NCBI RefSeq assembly: GCF_014205225.1
Contig: NZ_JACHNB010000001.1
Coordinates: 3,949,501 to 4,013,500 of the forward strand
Source of the DNA: Actinoplanes octamycinicus
GTDB lineage: Bacteria; Actinomycetota; Actinomycetes; Mycobacteriales; Micromonosporaceae
Length of the DNA stretch: 64,000 nt
Direction of reading: 5' to 3'
The notes beneath the pieces are model-generated. The model ran no database searches and was not told where the DNA came from. It saw nothing but the letters and a program-made list of their open reading frames with translations. Of this stretch, positions 59,292 to 64,000 are shown piece by piece. A program made the position numbers and the translations under genes. How positions within the stretch are numbered: position 1 is the first letter of the stretch; every line of letters starts with the position of its first letter.

Positions 59292-60718
59292 CCGGCTGGC
59301 CGCCCACCCCGGCGATCTACGAGATCGACACCTGGCCCTGGCTGACCGGCGTGTCCCGCCGGATCGGCCGCCCGGTCACCCTGGCCGACGTGCCGGCCGA
59401 GATCTGGGACGAGGTCGCCGCCCCCGGCCTGGACGGGGTCTGGCTGATGGGGGTCTGGGAGCGCAGTCCGGCCGGCCTGGCCGTGGCGCACGCCAACGAC
59501 GGGCTGCAGCGGGCGTTCCGCGGCGCGCTGCCCGACCTGACGCCGGACGACGTGGTCGGCTCGCCGTACTGCGTCCGCCGGTACCGGGTCGACGACCACC
59601 TCGGCGGTCCGGCCGGCCTCGCGGTCGCCCGCCGGGAGCTGAGCCGGCGCGGGCTCAAGCTGATCCTGGACTACGTGCCGAACCACGTCGCCCCGGACCA
59701 CCCCGCGGTGCTCGCCCATCCGGACTGGTTCGTGCAGGGCACCGAGGACGGCTTCGAGGCCGGCGGCCGGATCATCGCCCACGGCCGCGACCCGTACTTC
59801 CCGCCCTGGCCGGACGTGGCCCAGCTGAACGCGTTCTCGCCGGGGATGCGGGAGGCGAGCCTGGCCGCCATGTCGAGCATCGCCGAGCAGTGCGACGGGA
59901 TGCGCTGCGACATGGCCATGCTGCTCACCAACGAGATCTTCGCGCGCACCTGGGGGCAGTACGTGGGACCCGCCCCGGAGGCGGAGTTCTGGCCGGAACT
60001 GATCGGCCGGCTGCGCGAGCGGCACCCGGACGTGGTGCTGATCGCCGAGGCGTACTGGGACACCGAGTGGATGCTCCAGCAGCAGGGCTTCGACTACTGC
60101 TACGACAAGCGGCTCTACGACCGGCTGGTGCACGAGGACGCCGGCGCGGTCCGCAAGCACCTCACCGCCGGCCGGGACTATCAGGACCATCTGATCCGCT
60201 TCCTGGAGAATCATGACGAGCCGCGGGCGGCGGCCACCTTCCCGGCCGGCCGGGAGCGGGCGGCGGCGGTGGCGATGGCGACCCTGCCGGGCGCGACCCT
60301 CTGGCACGACGGGGAGTTCGAGGGCCGGCGGACCCACCTGCCGGTCTTCCTGGCCCGCTATCCGGACGAGCCGGCCGACGCCGGGCGGCGCGACTTCCAC
60401 CGCCGGCTGGTCAAGGCCGCGGCGGCGGTCCGGCGCGGCGACTGGCGGCTGCTGGAGACCCACGGCTGGCCGGACAACTGGTCGCACCAGGATCTGCTGG
60501 CATGGTCCTGGGACCGGGCGGCGGTGGTGGTGAACTTCTCCGGGCACCCGGCCCAGGCCCGGGTCGCGCTGCCCTGGCCGGACCTGTCCGGGCGGGCCTG
60601 GCGACTGGTGGATCAGCTGGACGGCCGGGTGTTCGAGCGGTCCGGCAGCGAGCTGGCCACCGACGGCCTCTATGTTGATCTGCCGCCTTGGGGATCACAC
60701 GTATTAACTTTCGAGTAA
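59288..60718 (+). CDS. GH13 alpha-amylase-family protein
   Basis: TIM-barrel glycoside hydrolase of 476 residues. Conserved regions are LILDYVPNHVAPDHP, GMRCDMAML with nucleophile Asp208, LIAEAYWDTEW with acid/base Glu254, and FLENHDEPRAAA with the third Asp at 310. A short C-terminal beta domain ends ADGLYVDLPPWGSHVLTFE-like sequence. No signal peptide. The family fold includes amylases, sucrose phosphorylases and glycosyl phosphorylases; the short domain B and lack of secretion favour action on an internal small glucoside. Coupled to the GH63-like gene by ATGA overlap. Confidence 0.87.
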   Translation: MTGWPPTPAIYEIDTWPWLTGVSRRIGRPVTLADVPAEIWDEVAAPGLDGVWLMGVWERSPAGLAVAHANDGLQRAFRGALPDLTPDDVVGSPYCVRRYRVDDHLGGPAGLAVARRELSRRGLKLILDYVPNHVAPDHPAVLAHPDWFVQGTEDGFEAGGRIIAHGRDPYFPPWPDVAQLNAFSPGMREASLAAMSSIAEQCDGMRCDMAMLLTNEIFARTWGQYVGPAPEAEFWPELIGRLRERHPDVVLIAEAYWDTEWMLQQQGFDYCYDKRLYDRLVHEDAGAVRKHLTAGRDYQDHLIRFLENHDEPRAAATFPAGRERAAAVAMATLPGATLWHDGEFEGRRTHLPVFLARYPDEPADAGRRDFHRRLVKAAAAVRRGDWRLLETHGWPDNWSHQDLLAWSWDRAAVVVNFSGHPAQARVALPWPDLSGRAWRLVDQLDGRVFERSGSELATDGLYVDLPPWGSHVLTFE

Positions 60719-60832
60719 CCGGACCAGGACTAACGGTCACGGATTATCCGATCCGGACGATGCGCCGGTCCGCTGCCCCGGGAAGTCTGAACGAGGAGAT
60801 CGCGAACGGGGTCGACCTCGGAGGTAGCGGAC

Positions 60833-63430
60833 GTGACCATCACCCAGATCACCGACTCACCCGACATATCCGGTTCCCTACTCGCCTCGAAATTCGCGGT
60901 GCCGGCCGCGCCGCCGTTCATGGTGGCCCGGCCGGCCCTGCTGGACCGGGTGAGCGAAGGGGTACGCGGCCCGGTCACGCTGGTGACCGGGCTGGCCGGC
61001 AGTGGCAAGTCGCAGCTGCTCGCCTCCTGGGTGCGCGCCCGCGCGGTGGACTGGCCGATCGCCTGGGTCACCCTGGAGAACGGTGACGAGCCGGCGCCCA
61101 CCTTCTGGTCGTACGTTCTGGAGGGCCTGCGCCGGGCCGGCGTGCCGGCCCCGGAGCCGGCCGTGCCCAGCGCCTCGGCCAGCCGGGCGGTGCTGGCCCG
61201 GCTGGCCGACGTGATCGACGAGCAGCCCACCCCGGTGGTGCTGGTCCTGGACGGCGCCGCCCAGCTGCCCGGCCGCGAGTGGGCGGCCGGGCTGGAGTTC
61301 CTGCTGGCCCACGTCCGCGGGCTGCGGGTGGTGCTGGCCGGCCGGTGGGACCCGCCGCTGCCGCTCTACCGGTACCGCCTGGCCGGTCAGCTGCGCGAGG
61401 TGCGCACCGCCGACCTGGCGTTCACCGCCGAGGAGACGGCCCGGCTGATGGACCTGCACGGGGTGCCGGTGGCCGGGAAGGATCTCGCCGCCCTGCTCGA
61501 GCACACCGAGGGCTGGGCCGCCGGGATCCGGCTCTGCGCCTGCGCGATGCAGGGCAGCGAGGACGTCACCCGGATGGTCAGCGCGATCTCCGGCGACGAG
61601 TCGACGATCGCCGAGTACTTCATCGGCGAGGTGCTGCGTACCCAGTCACCGGCCGTGCGGCGCTTCCTGCTGGAGACCAGCATCCTGGACACCTTCTCCG
61701 CGGAGCTGGCCGCCACGGTCACCGCGCGGCCCGACGCGGCCCGGCTGCTGGCCGTGCTCACCCGGGAGAACGCTTTCATCCAGCCGGTCGGTGAGGGCGC
61801 CGACCTCTATCGCTATCACCGGCTCTTCGCCGAGCTGCTGCGCGCCCAGCTGTCCTGGGTGGAGCCCGAGCAGATCGCGGTGCTGCACCAGCGCGCCGCG
61901 CGCTGGCTGTCCCAGCACGGCCGGCTCACCGACGCGGTGGAGCACGCGGTCGAGGCCGGCGACTGGGGGATCGCCGCGGCCATGGTGGTCGAGGACTTCG
62001 CGGTCGGCCGGCTGGTCGTCGAGGGCACCGCGGGCCGGCTCGGTGGGCTGCTCGCCGCCCTGCCCGAGCACCTGGACCTGCCCGAGGTGGTGCTGGTCCG
62101 CTCCGCCCTGGCCTGGGGCGACGGCCGCCCGGACGAGGCCCGCGAGCTGTTCACGCTGGCCAGCAACCTGCTGGCGATCCAGGGCAGCGACTGCGACGAG
62201 GGGGTCACCCTGGCCTGCTTCCTGATGCGGTTGCTGCTGCTGGCCGGCGGCCCGGAGCCGGAGCAGGTGGCGGAGCTGGCGCCGGTGGCGAACGCGTTCC
62301 TGGCGGTGGCCCCGGCCCGGAAACTGGCCCGCCGGCCGGAGCTGCGGGCGGTGCTGCTGGCCGCCGAGGGCCGGGCGCGCAACGCGTGCGGCGACGTCAA
62401 CGGGGCGGTCACGGTGCTCACCGAGGCGGTGACGGCGACGCCGGCCGGCTACGAGACGCTCACGATGGACTGTCTGCGGACGGTGGCGGTGCTGGAGGCG
62501 TACCGGGGGCGGCTGGGCCGGGCGGAGAGCGCGGCGCGGCAGGCCCTGGACCTGGCCACCCAGTGCGGCCTGGACCGGGATCGCCGGCCGGCCGCCGCCG
62601 AGGTGACGCTCGCCTGGGTGGCCCTGGAGCGGTACGACATCGAGGCCGCCGACCGGCACCTGCGCGCCGCGCACCTCGGCGACGACCCGCTCGCGATCGC
62701 CGCGCACGCCGTGGTCAAGTCACGTCGTCTGCAGGTCCGCGGCGAGCTGCGCGGCGCGCTGACCGCACTGATCCCGGTCCCGGGCGCGCCGTCCTGGCTG
62801 CGCCGGGAGATCGACCTGGCCCGGGCCCGGCTGCTGATCGGCGCGGTCCGGCTGGACGACGCGGCCGAGGTCCTCAGTGTCCACACCCACCGGCGCAGCG
62901 CCGACGTGGCCGTGGTCGAGGCCGGCCTGGCGCTGGCCCGCGGCGACACGTCGCGCGCGCACGAGGTCGCCCGGACGGTCGCCGACGCCGCAGGGGTGGC
63001 GACGCCGGTGGCCCTGGACGCCTGGCTGCTGCTGGCCATGCTGGCGGCCGGCGCGGACGACGCGGCCGGCGCCCGGGAGGCGCTGCGCCGGGCGCTGCGG
63101 GTGGCCGGGCCGGAGAACGTCCGGCGGCCGGTGCACCAGGTCTGGGGCGCGCTGCGACGGGTGCTGCGCGACGACGAGAAGCTGGCCGCGCTGGGTGGCC
63201 CCTCCGGTAGCCCGGCGGTCGGTGAGCCGGTGGTGGTGGAGGCGCTCAGCAAGCGGGAGCTGGACGTGCTGCGCGGGATGGCCGAGATGCTGCCGACCGA
63301 GGAGATCGCCGCCTCGATGTACGTATCGGTCAACACCGTGAAGACCCACGTGCGCAGCATCCTGCGCAAGCTGTCCGCGTCCCGGCGCAACGAGGCGGTG
63401 CGCCGGGCGCGGGCCCTGAACCTGATCTAG
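60833..63430 (+). CDS. LAL/MalT-type LuxR-family transcriptional regulator
   Basis: Large ATP-dependent activator of 865 residues. Walker A is GLAGSGKS at 53-60, Walker B region PVVLVLDGAAQLP, followed by a MalT-like helical sensor with tetratricopeptide-type repeats (about 340-780) and a C-terminal LuxR helix-turn-helix: ALSKRELDVLRGMAEMLPTE and EEIAASMYVSVNTVKTHVRS, ILRKLSASRRNEAVRRARAL. The GTG start at 60833 follows GGAGGTAG. MalT itself activates maltodextrin genes; the position directly after two glycosidase genes suggests a sugar-related inducer, but this is inference. Confidence 0.9.
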   Translation: MTITQITDSPDISGSLLASKFAVPAAPPFMVARPALLDRVSEGVRGPVTLVTGLAGSGKSQLLASWVRARAVDWPIAWVTLENGDEPAPTFWSYVLEGLRRAGVPAPEPAVPSASASRAVLARLADVIDEQPTPVVLVLDGAAQLPGREWAAGLEFLLAHVRGLRVVLAGRWDPPLPLYRYRLAGQLREVRTADLAFTAEETARLMDLHGVPVAGKDLAALLEHTEGWAAGIRLCACAMQGSEDVTRMVSAISGDESTIAEYFIGEVLRTQSPAVRRFLLETSILDTFSAELAATVTARPDAARLLAVLTRENAFIQPVGEGADLYRYHRLFAELLRAQLSWVEPEQIAVLHQRAARWLSQHGRLTDAVEHAVEAGDWGIAAAMVVEDFAVGRLVVEGTAGRLGGLLAALPEHLDLPEVVLVRSALAWGDGRPDEARELFTLASNLLAIQGSDCDEGVTLACFLMRLLLLAGGPEPEQVAELAPVANAFLAVAPARKLARRPELRAVLLAAEGRARNACGDVNGAVTVLTEAVTATPAGYETLTMDCLRTVAVLEAYRGRLGRAESAARQALDLATQCGLDRDRRPAAAEVTLAWVALERYDIEAADRHLRAAHLGDDPLAIAAHAVVKSRRLQVRGELRGALTALIPVPGAPSWLRREIDLARARLLIGAVRLDDAAEVLSVHTHRRSADVAVVEAGLALARGDTSRAHEVARTVADAAGVATPVALDAWLLLAMLAAGADDAAGAREALRRALRVAGPENVRRPVHQVWGALRRVLRDDEKLAALGGPSGSPAVGEPVVVEALSKRELDVLRGMAEMLPTEEIAASMYVSVNTVKTHVRSILRKLSASRRNEAVRRARALNLI

Positions 63431-63873
63431 TGCTGCTTCCGCACGGCCCCGCCGTGCGCGGCCAGGGTGTAGATGATCAGCACGTCCATGCCGATCAGGA
63501 TGGAGGCCCAGACCGGCTGGGCGGCGATGAACATGAAGTGCAGCAGGGCGCCGAGGAAGGCGATCAGGATGCCGATCGCCCGGCCCCAGATCCGGCCGAG
63601 GAAGACACCACCCGCGGCCACCAGCGACAGCAGGCCGAGGCCGACGTGCACCCAGCCCCAGGTGGTGTAACTCATCTGGAGCACGAGCGCGTCGGAGGAC
63701 ACCAGGTAGAAGTGGTCCTCGTAGAGGGCCACCAGGCCCTCGGTCAGCTGGAAGACACCCAGGGTCAGCAGGAGGACTCCGGCGAAGACCACCATGCCGG
63801 CCCAGCCGGTGGCCGGCGCGGCGGGCGCGTCGGCCCCGGTCGGTCGCTCACTTGCGTAGCTACTGTTCGACAT
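63427..63873 (-). CDS. DUF7144-family four-helix membrane protein
   Basis: Membrane protein of 148 residues, paralogue of 53592-54014: GWAGMVVFAGVLLLTLGVFQ, TTWGWVHVGLGLLSLVAAGG, IGILIAFLGALLHFMFIAAQ and VWASILIGMDVLIIYTLAAH. The N-terminal 20 residues are hydrophilic and unlike those of the paralogue. The stop codon shares CTAG with the stop of the regulator gene (three-base overlap of convergent ends). Upstream, GGTTCAC and GTGAACC form an inverted repeat 16 bases apart (63898-63927). Confidence 0.82.
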   Translation of the reverse strand: MSNSSYASERPTGADAPAAPATGWAGMVVFAGVLLLTLGVFQLTEGLVALYEDHFYLVSSDALVLQMSYTTWGWVHVGLGLLSLVAAGGVFLGRIWGRAIGILIAFLGALLHFMFIAAQPVWASILIGMDVLIIYTLAAHGGAVRKQH

Positions 63874-63897
63874 GCACCTAGAAGACCTCTTGCGGCC

Positions 63898-63927
63898 GGT
63901 TCACACCTCCCGCGTCAAGGGTGAACC
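63898..63927. promoter_or_regulatory. Inverted repeat upstream of the second DUF7144 gene
   Basis: GGTTCAC-N16-GTGAACC, 25 bases before the reverse-strand start. A plausible operator, not the same spacing as the TCAYCC-N5-GGRTGA sites, though the half-sites share the core TCAC/GTGA. The remaining bases to 64000 show no gene. Confidence 0.4.
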
Positions 63928-64000
63928 TCACTCAAGATCGTGCAACTTGCACGTTGGAATGCGCGGTACGTGCGAATACGGGGGGTTGCCGGTCTTGCAC

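Overview
The window is very GC-rich actinomycete DNA with dense, often overlapping genes, frequent GTG starts and strong Shine-Dalgarno sites. Small lipoproteins, an excalibur protein, DUF1269, DUF6325 and DUF7144 proteins, MASE1 and GAF kinases and a 2-methylisoborneol locus together suggest a Micromonosporaceae chromosome (Actinoplanes-like). That assignment is inferred from gene content and style, not from a marker gene. No rRNA, tRNA, CRISPR array, transposase or integrase was seen.

Layout. 1-6 kb: an ArsB/NhaD-type permease (cut by the window edge), a CNNM/CorC-like protein, a UspA protein, a soluble GAF chemoreceptor-like protein, and an Asp-box propeller protein overlapping a MoaD/ThiS-like protein that ends in Gly-Gly. 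6-14.5 kb: two related secreted proteins, a winged-helix fragment, a DUF1444-like protein, a YdeP-type molybdopterin oxidoreductase, and a methionine aminopeptidase divergent from a small XRE regulator across a duplicated AT-rich operator. 14.7-20 kb: a small kinase, a membrane-anchored PstS-like protein, an NmrA-like reductase and a STAS-like protein, separated by four unrelated minisatellite arrays. 20-33 kb: four sensor histidine kinases, one response regulator, flavohemoglobin, a TetR-controlled oxidoreductase operon and small proteins.

33.8-37.2 kb is the 2-methylisoborneol (2-MIB) locus: a family 2B encapsulin shell protein with a cyclic-nucleotide-binding-like domain, a terpene cyclase and a geranyl diphosphate 2-C-methyltransferase, translationally coupled. 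The methyltransferase makes 2-methyl-GPP and the cyclase turns it into 2-MIB, probably inside the shell.

37.3-64 kb: a GH15 enzyme, an excalibur protein, an aldo/keto reductase and an aminotransferase. These are followed by three gene groups that look like one stress or ion-homeostasis regulon: (A) DUF6069, a P-type ATPase without canonical calcium ligands, a helical protein, an RDD protein and a YbdK-like ligase; (B) SHOCT, DUF6325 and small membrane proteins divergent from a large membrane protein; (C) DUF2252, DUF1269, AI-2E-type and DUF7144 genes divergent from DUF1269 and a SulP transporter. I found the same hyphenated palindrome, TCAYCC-N5-GGRTGA, upstream of all three groups. The window ends with a GH63-like/GH13 pair, a MalT/LAL-type LuxR regulator and a second DUF7144 gene.
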